DNA of 37,420 nt from Pseudomonas psychrophila HA-4 (lineage in GTDB: Bacteria; Pseudomonadota; Gammaproteobacteria; Pseudomonadales; Pseudomonadaceae). The notes under the pieces were generated by a model. The model made no database searches. It was not told the DNA's origin and worked only from the letters and a program-made list of their open reading frames with translations. The translations under genes were made by a program, and so were the position numbers. Each line of letters begins with the position of its first letter. The first letter of the stretch is position 1. The DNA lies in contig NZ_ALJC01000109.1 of the NCBI RefSeq assembly GCF_000282975.1, positions 1 to 37,420 on the forward strand. The letters are read 5' to 3'. Below are positions 8,452 through 14,894 of this stretch, piece by piece.

Positions 8452-8493
8452 GTTAACGTAAAAGTTAACGCATTAGTTAACGGATATTGTTAA
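8452..8493. repeat. Phased GTTAACG repeats upstream of the tape measure gene
   Basis: GTTAACG occurs at 8452, 8464 and 8476, an exact 12-base phase, and a fourth partial GTTAA lies at 8489. They lie 50-90 bases before the tape measure start and after the capsid stop, so they probably bind a regulator of the tape-measure promoter. Each GTTAAC core is itself a palindrome. Confidence 0.6.
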
Positions 8494-8534
8494 AGGGGAA
8501 AAAATCTACGAATGCGGGAGGGTGAGGTTTCCGA

Positions 8535-8571
8535 GCAAAAGAGGGCTGAGCTTTTGCCTCCCCCCTTCCCG
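8535..8571. other. Hairpin plus C-rich motif, copy 1 (after capsid)
   Basis: Hairpin GCAAAAG (8535-8541) / CTTTTGC (8551-8557) with loop AGGGCTGAG, followed directly by CCTCCCCCCTTCCCG (8557-8571). The same 15-base motif, again preceded by a hairpin with AGGGCT in the loop, is at 10597-10637. Possible packaging or regulatory signal, or for this copy a terminator of the capsid gene. Confidence 0.5.
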
Positions 8572-8592
8572 CTATAGCTCGCTGATTCTCTG

Positions 8593-9723
8593 TTACGCCG
8601 CCTTGACCTTCAGCAGCTTGATGCACTGGCTGTTCACCACGTCACCACCAACGCGTTCAGTCGTATAGAAGTTGACGTAAGGCTTGCTGGTGTACGGATC
8701 ACGCAACAGTCGGCGCGCAGTGCGACGGACGATGTAGTAGCCGCGCATGAAGTTGCCGAATAGAACAGGGTAAGCACCTGGTGCAATGTCTGGGGCGTTC
8801 TCGTCGATCTCCACCGGATAGCCCAGCAGCGTGTCTGGGTCGCCTTCGGTCACCGCATCACGCCAGATGTAACGACCATCGGCGTCCTTGATCTTGCTCA
8901 GCACCAGGGCGGTGGTGTCGTTCATGATCCAGGCAGCGCCGGTGCGGTACTTGGCGCGCAGTGATGCTTTCAGGTTCTTCAGATCGTCGAAGGTGATGGC
9001 GGCGGCACCGGTCTCCACGAACTGGAGGCTGCCGAATGCGCGCTCGCTGTCTGGTTCGGCAGTGATGGTCTTGGACAAGATGCCCTTTGGCTTGTTGACG
9101 CCATTGCCAGTGAACAGAGCGGTGGCCAACTGATCAGAGAACTCCTCGCCCACTTCAGTGGTGATGAACCCCTCGGCGTCGAACATGGCGTCATCGATCA
9201 TGCCCTGGGTCAGCTTGGGGTTGGCGTACAGCTCTCCCACATGAATCTCGATGCTGGCCAGCTTGGGTGTGCCAGTCTCCGGGCGTTCGTCAGTCTCACC
9301 AACCCAGCCCGAGGTGGTGCCGCGCAGGTTGGTGATCTTCTTGTAGCTCGGGCCGGTAGTGGTCACTGTGCGGGCCAGGCGCAAGATGGCCGAGGCTTCC
9401 AGTTCCAGGTTCTCGACCTCGCGGTCTAGGTACTCAGGAACAGCGAAACCACCGTCAGGGTCGGAGCCCGTAGACATGGACTTACCTTGCAGCTCAATTA
9501 GCCCGCTGTCGTCGCCGGACTTGATGTACGCGCCCAAGGCAGCTTTGCCCTTTGTGTTGGTGGCATTGTCATTGCCTGCACCACCTGGGCGCTTGAGATG
9601 GGTCAGCGACAGCAATTCCTTCTCGATCAGATCGTAGCGCTCCTCATGGTTCGCTTTGAACTGGTCAAATTTGGTGCCGATTTCTTCGGCCAATTCTTCT
9701 ACGTCTTTCTTATCAACAGCCAT
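8593..9723 (-). CDS. HK97-family major capsid protein
   Basis: A 376-residue capsid protein. Residues 1-45 form a charged coiled coil, like the short scaffolding delta domain of HK97 capsids. A linker follows, and then the shell domain starts near residue 80 (GFAVPEYLDREVENLELEASAI split). GETDERPETGTP and LYANPKLTQGMIDDAMFD are typical family segments, and the C-terminus CIKLLKVKAA is complete. I chose the ATG at 9723, with AAGGGA 8 bases upstream; the open frame extends to 9828 without a start signal. Normally a protease and portal lie just before it; here the 258 bases upstream (9724-9982) hold no convincing gene. It would self-assemble into heads only with packaging proteins supplied by another phage. 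Confidence 0.95.
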   Translation of the reverse strand: MAVDKKDVEELAEEIGTKFDQFKANHEERYDLIEKELLSLTHLKRPGGAGNDNATNTKGKAALGAYIKSGDDSGLIELQGKSMSTGSDPDGGFAVPEYLDREVENLELEASAILRLARTVTTTGPSYKKITNLRGTTSGWVGETDERPETGTPKLASIEIHVGELYANPKLTQGMIDDAMFDAEGFITTEVGEEFSDQLATALFTGNGVNKPKGILSKTITAEPDSERAFGSLQFVETGAAAITFDDLKNLKASLRAKYRTGAAWIMNDTTALVLSKIKDADGRYIWRDAVTEGDPDTLLGYPVEIDENAPDIAPGAYPVLFGNFMRGYYIVRRTARRLLRDPYTSKPYVNFYTTERVGGDVVNSQCIKLLKVKAA

Positions 9724-9982
9724 GGTTGTATCCCTTTTCGAAATTGATGGGTGCTTGACGTACCGGTGCTGGTGTTGGCATCTCGCCGCCTGCGTGCCGG
9801 TGATTCGCGACCTCTCGCCGCTGCACATCCGTCGAAAAGGGGTTTAGGCCACAACGTCCCGCTGACACCCCAATGGCCTGGCTCGATTTTTCTGCGGCGA
9901 CTCGAACCAATGTCGTTATTCCTGGGCGTGCTGCGTACTGGTAATCACCCGGTGCGGGCCAGCAAACAGCTTTTGGACGGCC

Positions 9983-10135
9983 TTAGCGCCCCGCAATCAC
10001 TCCCGCACCACCGTTGTTCTCAAGCGTTTTGTACGCCCCGGCAAGGCGCTTGGCCTCGCTCAAACTGAAACCCCTTGAGCGCAAAAACTTCTCGTAGTCA
10101 CGCACCGATTTGATGGAGTCGCGGGGGCTGCTCAT
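9983..10135 (-). CDS. 50-residue protein resembling the C-terminal tail of HK97 prohead proteases
   Basis: The reading frame starts in a TAATG overlap with the upstream 93-residue gene, so it should be translated by coupling. The sequence has the pattern SVRDYEKFLRSRGFSLSEAKRL, split here around residue 20. To my memory this is much like the helical tail (IRDFEKFLRDAGFS-type) found at the end of many phage prohead proteases or as a small separate ORF before the capsid. No catalytic protease domain is present. It could be a scaffold-like helper or a leftover tail of a deleted protease. The next gene downstream is the capsid. Confidence 0.6.
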   Translation of the reverse strand: MSSPRDSIKSVRDYEKFLRSRGFSLSEAKRLAGAYKTLENNGGAGVIAGR

Positions 10136-10416
10136 TACTGGTTTTCCGGTAGTTGCTTGGAGCTAGGGTCATTTGCCCGGATGGTGGCGCGGATCTGGTC
10201 GCCTGGGTCATTTGCATCCCCCACCCAGCCGCTGGCAGATAGTGAAGGGGGCGTTTTCAGCAGATCGTCAAGGCGGGCTAAGCCCAGGATTGCAGCCATC
10301 GCCATAACGTCACCGCCGTCAGCGGCATCGCGGATTTTCTTCAGGTATGCACGCTGGTCTGCCTTGGAGGGCATCAGGTTCTTGCCTTCGCGGCCTACGG
10401 TCAATTTCTCTTTCAT
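10135..10416 (-). CDS. Small island protein, 93 residues
   Basis: Begins MKEKLTVGREGKNLMPSKAD; the middle is helical (RAYLKKIRDAADGGDVMAMA) and the C-terminus is polar and disordered-looking. I chose the ATG at 10416 because GAAGGA lies 8 bases upstream; an upstream frame to 10476 has no start signal. Its TAA overlaps the ATG of the 50-residue gene by one base. Function unknown. Position just before the head genes is where small terminase-like or HNH genes sit in phages, but no such motif is seen. Confidence 0.65.
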   Translation of the reverse strand: MKEKLTVGREGKNLMPSKADQRAYLKKIRDAADGGDVMAMAAILGLARLDDLLKTPPSLSASGWVGDANDPGDQIRATIRANDPSSKQLPENQ

Positions 10417-10596
10417 GGGTTTGATTCCTTCGTTGGTGCGAGTATCAAAGCACACGACATGCACAGGCGTAAACATAAATTATCGCTAAGTCTTCGATCA
10501 ATCTCCGCTGAATATGTGGTTGGTTCTAGGTGTTGCCGTCCGGCTCCTGATTTTTTAATTTCGCGGGTGTGAAAAAACGATTGAGGGCGCGGTCTA

Positions 10597-10637
10597 GGTT
10601 GAGAAGGGCTCAAAGATTCAACCCTCCCCCCTTCCCG
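10597..10637. other. Hairpin plus C-rich motif, copy 2 (upstream of capsid module)
   Basis: GGTTGA (10597-10602) / TCAACC (10618-10623), with AGGGCT in the loop, runs into CCTCCCCCCTTCCCG at 10623-10637. This is identical over 15 bases to copy 1. A shorter alternative hairpin TTGAG-AAGGG-CTCAA fits inside. It lies between the 81-residue gene and the 93-residue gene. Confidence 0.5.
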
Positions 10638-10650
10638 AGTGACATTTCGT

Positions 10651-10896
10651 TCAAGTTTTCTGTTGTTTTTCTGTTTTTCTGGTTTTTTTTGCATTCGCGG
10701 GCGGTAGCTGCATGTCGCGAGCGATATCGCTGACGGTGACGCCACGATCCAGGGCGCGCTGGGCGTCTCGAACCATCGAGTGGATTGCTTGATCCTCAAA
10801 GCGCGCTGCCATGATCGAAGCCTTGCAGGCAATCATTGCCGCCAGGTCCCGGGGGAATGGCTCATGCTTGGGGCGGCTGTAGTCTTCTTTATGCAC
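10651..10896 (-). CDS. Small island regulatory-type protein, 81 residues
   Basis: The protein has the segment FPRDLAAMIACKASIMAARFEDQ and, near its C-terminus, RALDRGVTVSDIARDMQLP, which looks like the first half of a helix-turn-helix. It ends in a lysine-rich tail. I chose the GTG at 10896 because a perfect AGGAGG stands 4 bases before it. A longer frame to 11013 starts with no ribosome site and would include a glutamine run. A cruciform-like inverted repeat lies just upstream (10916-10962). Not assigned to a named family. Confidence 0.6.
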   Translation of the reverse strand: MHKEDYSRPKHEPFPRDLAAMIACKASIMAARFEDQAIHSMVRDAQRALDRGVTVSDIARDMQLPPANAKKTRKTEKQQKT

Positions 10897-10915
10897 TTGA
10901 CCTCCTAAAAAGCAT

Positions 10916-10962
10916 TCCACTGTGTAGGTAATTACACGGTGTGTTGAAAGCAACACAGTGGA
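10916..10962. promoter_or_regulatory. Nested inverted repeats upstream of the 81-residue gene
   Basis: Outer arms TCCACTGTGT (10916-10925) and ACACAGTGGA (10953-10962) are perfect. A second perfect hairpin TGTGTTG-AAAG-CAACACA (10940-10957) competes with it by sharing the right arm. This looks like an operator or a switchable leader structure for the leftward gene. Confidence 0.5.
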
Positions 10963-11206
10963 GCGCTGCTGCTGTTGTTGGGGTTCTGCCGGTACCACTA
11001 GTTGGAGGGGCATTTGCTGCCGGGGGGCATGTCGTGCCGGGGTGCTACACGTGGTCGTGTTCGCCTTCTTTGATCCTCTCCTATGGTTGATTGCTGAGTA
11101 GGGCTACAGCCCTTGTGCTGCGGGGCCTGCAAGCAATTGTCTGAAACTCCAAATCTAACGCCTGTCTGCACAAGGCGGGGCTGTTTACGCTTTCGGTCTA
11201 GCACTG

Positions 11207-11552
11207 GTGCTCTAACGGTGCTCTAACGGTTAGCAAACCGTGCTTTAACAATGCCGCTTGTCACAATTGGCACGATCCCCCTTGGGCTTTATCTAGTGCA
11301 CCAGTAGCAGGTGCCCGCGACTTGTATGTTATGTGCAGGCTACATCTGCTTTGCAGGCGAGTGGCTGCCAAGAAATGAAGGCTGGTATGGTATATATATA
11401 TAAGGGTGTATTGATTCAATACAGGTCGAATCAATTTAGTGGTACTGAATCGATACTCATGCATCCTCTTATTGGATAAAACCAGACATAACTGGAATTT
11501 AGAGATTTCTATGTGTATTGATTCAATACCGCTATGTGTATTGAATCAATAC
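11207..11552. other. Probable replication origin: iterons, AT-rich run, tandem repeats
   Basis: There is no gene between 10897 and 11556. Four 15-base palindromes of type GTATTGAWTCAATAC lie at 11408-11422, 11442-11456 (two mismatches), 11515-11529 and 11538-11552, just after the stop of the Rep-like gene. A run TATATATATATAA (about 11391-11402) stands directly beside the first. Further left are a tandem 11-mer GTGCTCTAACG (11207-11217, 11218-11228), a third looser copy (11240-11250) and a hairpin ACGGTT-AGCA-AACCGT (11226-11241). Iterons next to an AT-rich element and a winged-helix gene are the usual makeup of a plasmid or satellite origin. Confidence 0.65.
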
Positions 11553-11556
11553 AGGA

Positions 11557-11973
11557 TCAACTTGATTCGATTAGGTCTCGTATAGTTTTTGGTGGTGTGC
11601 GGGTCGGCGCCACTTCAAGCTCTTTACCCGGGCATTCATCTATGGCATACCAAGAAAGCGCATATAGCGCGCATCTTGAGCCATGTCTAGAAAACAGGCT
11701 TGTACGGGTTTGAATTATCCACCCGTGCTTAAGAAGATCGCCAAGTGCCTTTTGCAGAATGTTAGGTGAGCTCACGCCCCATTCTTTAGCCATGGTTCGC
11801 GTAGCAGATAAATCACCGTTATTATTCCCGTTGTACTGCATGTGCAGCTCCATCAAGACACCTCGAGCAGTGAAGCTCAACGATCGATATGCTGTAGACT
11901 GACCCATAGCCCAAAGCATCATGGCGAAGGGCTTAGCCTTGGGCTTGAACCCCTTGTCTTTTCTTATCGCCAT
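11557..11973 (-). CDS. Winged-helix Rep-like protein, 138 residues
   Basis: The protein resembles a family of island helix-turn-helix proteins with plasmid-replication-initiator style: AYRSLSFTARGVLMELHMQY, then NGDLSATRTMAKEWGVSSP, then the recognition-type helix NILQKALGDLLKHGWIIQTR, then a beta wing with RCALYALSWYAID. By analogy it binds the palindromic iterons immediately after its stop codon. It has no primase or helicase domain. Start ATG at 11973 with only a weak GAG upstream. It is separated from the small-gene operon by 69 bases containing a near-perfect palindrome. Confidence 0.7.
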   Translation of the reverse strand: MAIRKDKGFKPKAKPFAMMLWAMGQSTAYRSLSFTARGVLMELHMQYNGNNNGDLSATRTMAKEWGVSSPNILQKALGDLLKHGWIIQTRTSLFSRHGSRCALYALSWYAIDECPGKELEVAPTRTPPKTIRDLIESS

Positions 11974-11998
11974 TCAGCAGCTCACAGTCAGGCATATA

Positions 11999-12019
11999 GG
12001 GGTAATTTGAAATCACCCC
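11999..12019. promoter_or_regulatory. 21-base near-perfect palindrome before the Rep-like gene
   Basis: Arms GGGGT and ATTT are mirrored by AAAT and ACCCC with one mismatched pair around a central G. It lies 26 bases before the Rep-like start and could be its operator or an intercistronic structure. Confidence 0.4.
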
Positions 12020-12042
12020 CTCTAGCCTGTTTCAAAGGATTG

Positions 12043-12354
12043 TCAGTCAGCGCCGCGCGTGCCAAACTCCGCTCCGACATTATCTTCCTGATGCGTGTCA
12101 CGACCCTGGCAGCGTTCCCGCGCTGCTTGGGTCATCTCCTCAATATGCTCGCCTCGCTCAGACAGTTGGTCGCTTATCATCTGCAAACCGGCCATAAGCC
12201 CTGACAAATGAAAATTAGTCATAAAAGGCCTGCCCTCTTCGAAGTCCTTCTCAGTCAAATTGACTTCAATCAAGTCGGCGACTGTTTTTATAAATAGACC
12301 TGCGCCTTTAAGAAGCTCTGCGTCAACACAGGCTCTACCGGTAATTACTCTCAT
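12043..12354 (-). CDS. Small island protein, 103 residues
   Basis: Begins MRVITGRACVDAELLKGAG and has a helical middle (SGLMAGLQMISDQLSERGEHIEEM) with an acidic, charged tail. I chose the ATG at 12354: it overlaps the preceding stop as ATGA and has GAGGGG upstream, while the ATG nine bases earlier sits too close to that site. No family is recognised. It belongs to a tightly packed operon after the excisionase-type gene. Confidence 0.7.
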   Translation of the reverse strand: MRVITGRACVDAELLKGAGLFIKTVADLIEVNLTEKDFEEGRPFMTNFHLSGLMAGLQMISDQLSERGEHIEEMTQAARERCQGRDTHQEDNVGAEFGTRGAD

Positions 12355-12563
12355 ATTGGACACCCCTCAAAGAATTTAATGACTTGCTCTGCGCTCAAAT
12401 CGAAGCGTAGGCCGGCTCTTACTAAGCACGTCTCTGCATCAACCACCTGAAAGCCGCCTCCAGCGTTCACAGGCAACCGCTTGGTGCTGCGAACTGCAAT
12501 GCAGCCATGACTTGCCGCTAGCTCCATTGCTTGCGCCTCCAGGGCGCGCTGCTGCTTGCTCAT
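12351..12563 (-). CDS. Small island protein, 70 residues
   Basis: Begins MSKQQRALEAQAMELAASHG and continues with a beta-rich second half (GGGFQVVDAETCLVRAGLRF). Its ATG overlaps the AlpA-type stop as ATGA, with AAGGAG 8 bases upstream. Its own stop overlaps the next gene in the same way, so the three genes are one translationally coupled unit. Unknown function. Confidence 0.7.
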   Translation of the reverse strand: MSKQQRALEAQAMELAASHGCIAVRSTKRLPVNAGGGFQVVDAETCLVRAGLRFDLSAEQVIKFFEGCPI

Positions 12564-12778
12564 CGGCACTGCTCCTTTGCGACTCGATTTATGTACGCCT
12601 CCAGGGTTTTCGCGAGGATCAGGCGACGGCGGCCGACCTTAAAGCTAGCGATATCACCGCGAGCCACGATTGCGTACATGGCAGACCGGGCTACGCCGAT
12701 TGCAATTGCAGCGTTATCAATGCCTATGGCAAGCGGGGCGATTAGTTCTTGTGGGGCCTGCGGCTGTGTTTGAGACAT
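12560..12778 (-). CDS. AlpA/excisionase-type helix-turn-helix protein
   Basis: A 72-residue protein with the MerR-like helix-turn-helix of excisionase/AlpA proteins: NAAIAIGVARSAMYAIVARG followed by the wing IASFKVGRRRLILAKTLEAYI. In tRNA islands such proteins turn on or assist excision together with the integrase. AAGGAG lies 6 bases before the ATG. It is first in a minus-strand operon and is divergent from the 191-residue gene, so one of the two may control the shared 154-base intergenic region. Confidence 0.8.
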   Translation of the reverse strand: MSQTQPQAPQELIAPLAIGIDNAAIAIGVARSAMYAIVARGDIASFKVGRRRLILAKTLEAYINRVAKEQCR

Positions 12779-12844
12779 AAGCTTCTCCTTCTGGCTGTTG
12801 GGTTGAATTGGCCAGATGGATGTACTGTATTTGGCGTATCATTA

Positions 12845-12858
12845 CGTGTCAATACACG
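12845..12858. promoter_or_regulatory. Operator-like inverted repeat in the divergent promoter region
   Basis: CGTGT-CAAT-ACACG, a perfect 5+5 inverted repeat, lies between the AlpA-type gene and the 191-residue gene. A GTACTG motif flanks it on both sides. It is the natural place for the genetic switch of the island. Confidence 0.45.
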
Positions 12859-12932
12859 AATTGCACGTACTGCCATGCATTGACCTTTGGCATTCCTTCG
12901 GATAATTTGCGGCTATCCAGCTAGGAGGCCCC

Positions 12933-13508
12933 ATGCCTAAAAAACCCGAACGCAGCCGTAGCCAAACGCTGTCACTACGAATGAAACCGTCGATGCGGTT
13001 TGCTTTAGAGCGCTCAAGTATTTTCTTTCGTCAGTCGATGACTGATGTAATTGAGCGAAGCGTTTCACTGGCGATACAGGCAGAGATTTTTGATTTGCCT
13101 GAGTGCGTCAGACCGCTCGAGAATGAAAAAACCATTACTCTCCAGCGTGTGATCAATCTAACCTGGAGTGATAATGAAATTATCCGGTTGCTACGCATGG
13201 GAATAGTAGCTCCCGCACTGCTTTCCACAGAAGAAGCTCATGTAGTTGTTGTGTTTTTCAATATTGTTCCTTTCAGTATTGGAGACAAGACAAAAGATAA
13301 CTTTTGGGGCGCGAGTGATCCTTTTGAAGGAGTTCAGATGTCTGATTCTTATTATAAGAATTGGCCGCGATTTGATTTGGAGAAATGCGGAAAATATCTA
13401 GACTCAATCAAAGAGGCATCTGAGTTTTCAACTATTGATCTTGGTCTGGTTTTTCGTGGAGGGCTAGGCGATATAAGGCGTATAAAATCAATTCCCGCCC
13501 CTGTGTGA
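12933..13508 (+). CDS. Island protein with ribbon-helix-helix-like N-terminus, 191 residues
   Basis: The only plus-strand gene of the island. Residues 8-50 (SQTLSLRMKPSMRFALERSS and then FFRQSMTDVIERSVSLAI) resemble a ribbon-helix-helix module. The remainder (about 60-191) is aromatic-rich and matches no family I know. AGGAGG lies 4 bases before the ATG. Its base composition is visibly more AT-rich than the neighbours, which suggests separate acquisition. It is divergent from the AlpA operon and ends 2 bases from the integrase stop. It could be the island repressor, or cargo such as an anti-phage gene; the sequence does not decide. Confidence 0.65.
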   Translation: MPKKPERSRSQTLSLRMKPSMRFALERSSIFFRQSMTDVIERSVSLAIQAEIFDLPECVRPLENEKTITLQRVINLTWSDNEIIRLLRMGIVAPALLSTEEAHVVVVFFNIVPFSIGDKTKDNFWGASDPFEGVQMSDSYYKNWPRFDLEKCGKYLDSIKEASEFSTIDLGLVFRGGLGDIRRIKSIPAPV

Positions 13509-13510
13509 TT

Positions 13511-14725
13511 TTAGCTTATCAGCTCCACTGCTGCCGCCTTAACATCAGGGGCTAAATGGGCATAGCGTAACGTCATTTTGATGTCGGTGTGACCCAACAA
13601 ATCCCGTACGGTGTTAAGCGGAACCCCTGCCATTACAAGTCGTGACGCGAAATCGTGACGCATGTCGTGCCATCTGAAACCTACGACACAAGCATCTTTC
13701 AGTAATTTCAGCCATGCGCTTTTGACGTCTTCCATCCGGCCGCCTTCTAGGCCAGGGAATACAAAGTCTGACTTTCTACTTTGCTCTCTCCAAGCTTTCA
13801 GCGTGTTAAAGGCTTCAGCGTTCATAGGTATATGGCGAGTCTCAGAGGTTTTTGCAGTGTTACCGCCTATTGTTATTGTTTTGGTCTGGAAATTCACCAT
13901 TGTCCAGGTCAAACCGAATAGTTCCCCACGCCGCATCCCAGTATTGAGAGACACCATAACCATCGGTTTTAAATGGTCAGTGAATGCCAGTTTTTTTAGA
14001 TCTGGGAAAAGCTTTTTATTTCGTTCTGCGCGCCACTGATTTGCACTATCGCGCTCAAGACAGGCGCGATGCTCTCTAACTTCAAGTGCGTTTCTGAGAT
14101 TTTTAGATTCCTCTTTTGACAGATACCTGACCAGCCCCTTGCTATCAACTTTCAGAGGTTTGATTTTGGTCAGTGGCGAGGAGGGAAGGTATTCCCAATC
14201 AACGGCGCGCGAGAACACGCCACTGATAGCGCCCATCTTGCGATTGACGGTCGAAGGCTTATTCCCAATGGTCAGCCAGGAGGTTCGCAGCTTTTCCAGA
14301 TCGCGGCCCGTGATTGCGTCCATGCGCTGATCCATGATTGAAGCGAAATTAGCTTCCAGGGTTTGTGTTGTTTTCTCATACCCCTTGTTGTGGGCCTTGA
14401 ACCAGCCGAGATAGGCGTCATTAAGGAACTGGCGCAAGGTAGGGGTGGCAGCGCCTTGGCGCTCGCGCGTGACTGCCAAGGGTTCGCCGTGCTCATGCGC
14501 GTCCGCCAGGTAGCGTGCAGCCTCCGATCTCGCCTGAGCTAACGTGAGGGTTCCTACGCGACCCAGGGAGCGCTCACGGTTGCGCGCCCACGAAACCATG
14601 TAAGTCATGTGCCCGCTTGGCTGCACTCTAATAAACAGACCGGGCTGATCGGTATCGAATACCCGGAAGTGTTTCTCTTGAGGAGTCAGGCTGTTGATGA
14701 GCTTCTGAGTGATCTTGGCTTTCAT
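13511..14725 (-). CDS. Tyrosine recombinase (island integrase)
   Basis: A 404-residue phage-type integrase. Residues 1-80 resemble the arm-binding N-terminal domain, 95-190 the SAM-like core-binding domain, and 200-400 the catalytic domain. The catalytic set is complete: Arg265 in NTGMRRGELF, Lys292 in AKTSETRHIP, His353 and Arg356 in WHDMRHDFAS, His379 in LLGHTD and Tyr388 in LRYAHL. It should recombine the 51-bp repeats at the tRNA-Arg gene. It reads away from the adjacent attR. Tandem arm-type repeats begin 4 bases upstream of its ATG, and no good ribosome site is visible, which suggests low, self-limited expression. Confidence 0.95.
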   Translation of the reverse strand: MKAKITQKLINSLTPQEKHFRVFDTDQPGLFIRVQPSGHMTYMVSWARNRERSLGRVGTLTLAQARSEAARYLADAHEHGEPLAVTRERQGAATPTLRQFLNDAYLGWFKAHNKGYEKTTQTLEANFASIMDQRMDAITGRDLEKLRTSWLTIGNKPSTVNRKMGAISGVFSRAVDWEYLPSSPLTKIKPLKVDSKGLVRYLSKEESKNLRNALEVREHRACLERDSANQWRAERNKKLFPDLKKLAFTDHLKPMVMVSLNTGMRRGELFGLTWTMVNFQTKTITIGGNTAKTSETRHIPMNAEAFNTLKAWREQSRKSDFVFPGLEGGRMEDVKSAWLKLLKDACVVGFRWHDMRHDFASRLVMAGVPLNTVRDLLGHTDIKMTLRYAHLAPDVKAAAVELIS

Positions 14726-14728
14726 ATT

Positions 14729-14750
14729 CGTACCAGCAGTGTACCAGCAG
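14729..14750 (+). promoter_or_regulatory. Right integrase arm-type site (tandem CGTACCAGCAG / TGTACCAGCAG)
   Basis: Matches the left tandem site and begins 4 bases upstream of the integrase ATG. Integrase binding here could both build the recombination complex and shut off its own gene. No clear Shine-Dalgarno is seen at this start. Confidence 0.65.
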
Positions 14751-14843
14751 AAAATACAATACCAGTGAGTTTAACCGGATACAACCATACGCTAAGTGCC
14801 TGATATACAAGGTAACTGTATGATTATTAAAGATTAATTTACA

Positions 14844-14894
14844 CCCTCCTAAGGGGAAGGTTGCAGGTTCGAACCCCGCCTGGGACACCATATA
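14844..14894 (+). repeat. Right attachment site (attR core, 51 bp)
   Basis: Exact copy of 5099-5149. It lacks the 5' half of the tRNA, so it is a tRNA fragment made by integration. The integrase gene starts 119 bases to its left. Confidence 0.92.

Larger units (their letters stand above)
5099..14894. mobile_element. tRNA-Arg-integrated phage-satellite-like island (or decayed prophage), 9.8 kb
   Basis: The element is bounded by an exact 51-bp direct repeat, one copy inside the tRNA-Arg gene and one at the far end beside the integrase. It contains an integrase, an excisionase-type HTH, small genes, a Rep-like gene with an iteron cluster, an HK97 capsid, a lambda-type tape measure and small coupled genes. 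All but one gene are on the minus strand. No terminase, portal, prohead protease domain, tail fibre or lysis gene is seen, so it cannot be a self-sufficient phage. The retained genes are all full length without stops, which argues against random decay. Confidence 0.85.

Noticed and set aside
9713..9910. 65-codon frame overlapping the capsid start
   Set aside because: Begins with TTG, has no ribosome site, and overlaps the capsid's own start signals; it looks like a chance frame in the gap where protease and portal would normally be.
11391..11402. TATATATATATAA as a simple promoter -10
   Set aside because: Possible, but it is an alternating run directly beside the iterons, so an unwinding element is the simpler reading; no -35 partner stands out.
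11207..11552. CRISPR array for the repeats near 11.4 kb
   Set aside because: The repeats are 15 bases, palindromic and unevenly spaced (34, 73 and 23 bases), with no spacer regularity and no cas genes.
5099..14894. Reading the island as an ordinary complete prophage
   Set aside because: 9.8 kb holds only two structural phage genes, and packaging, portal, lysis and most tail genes are absent.
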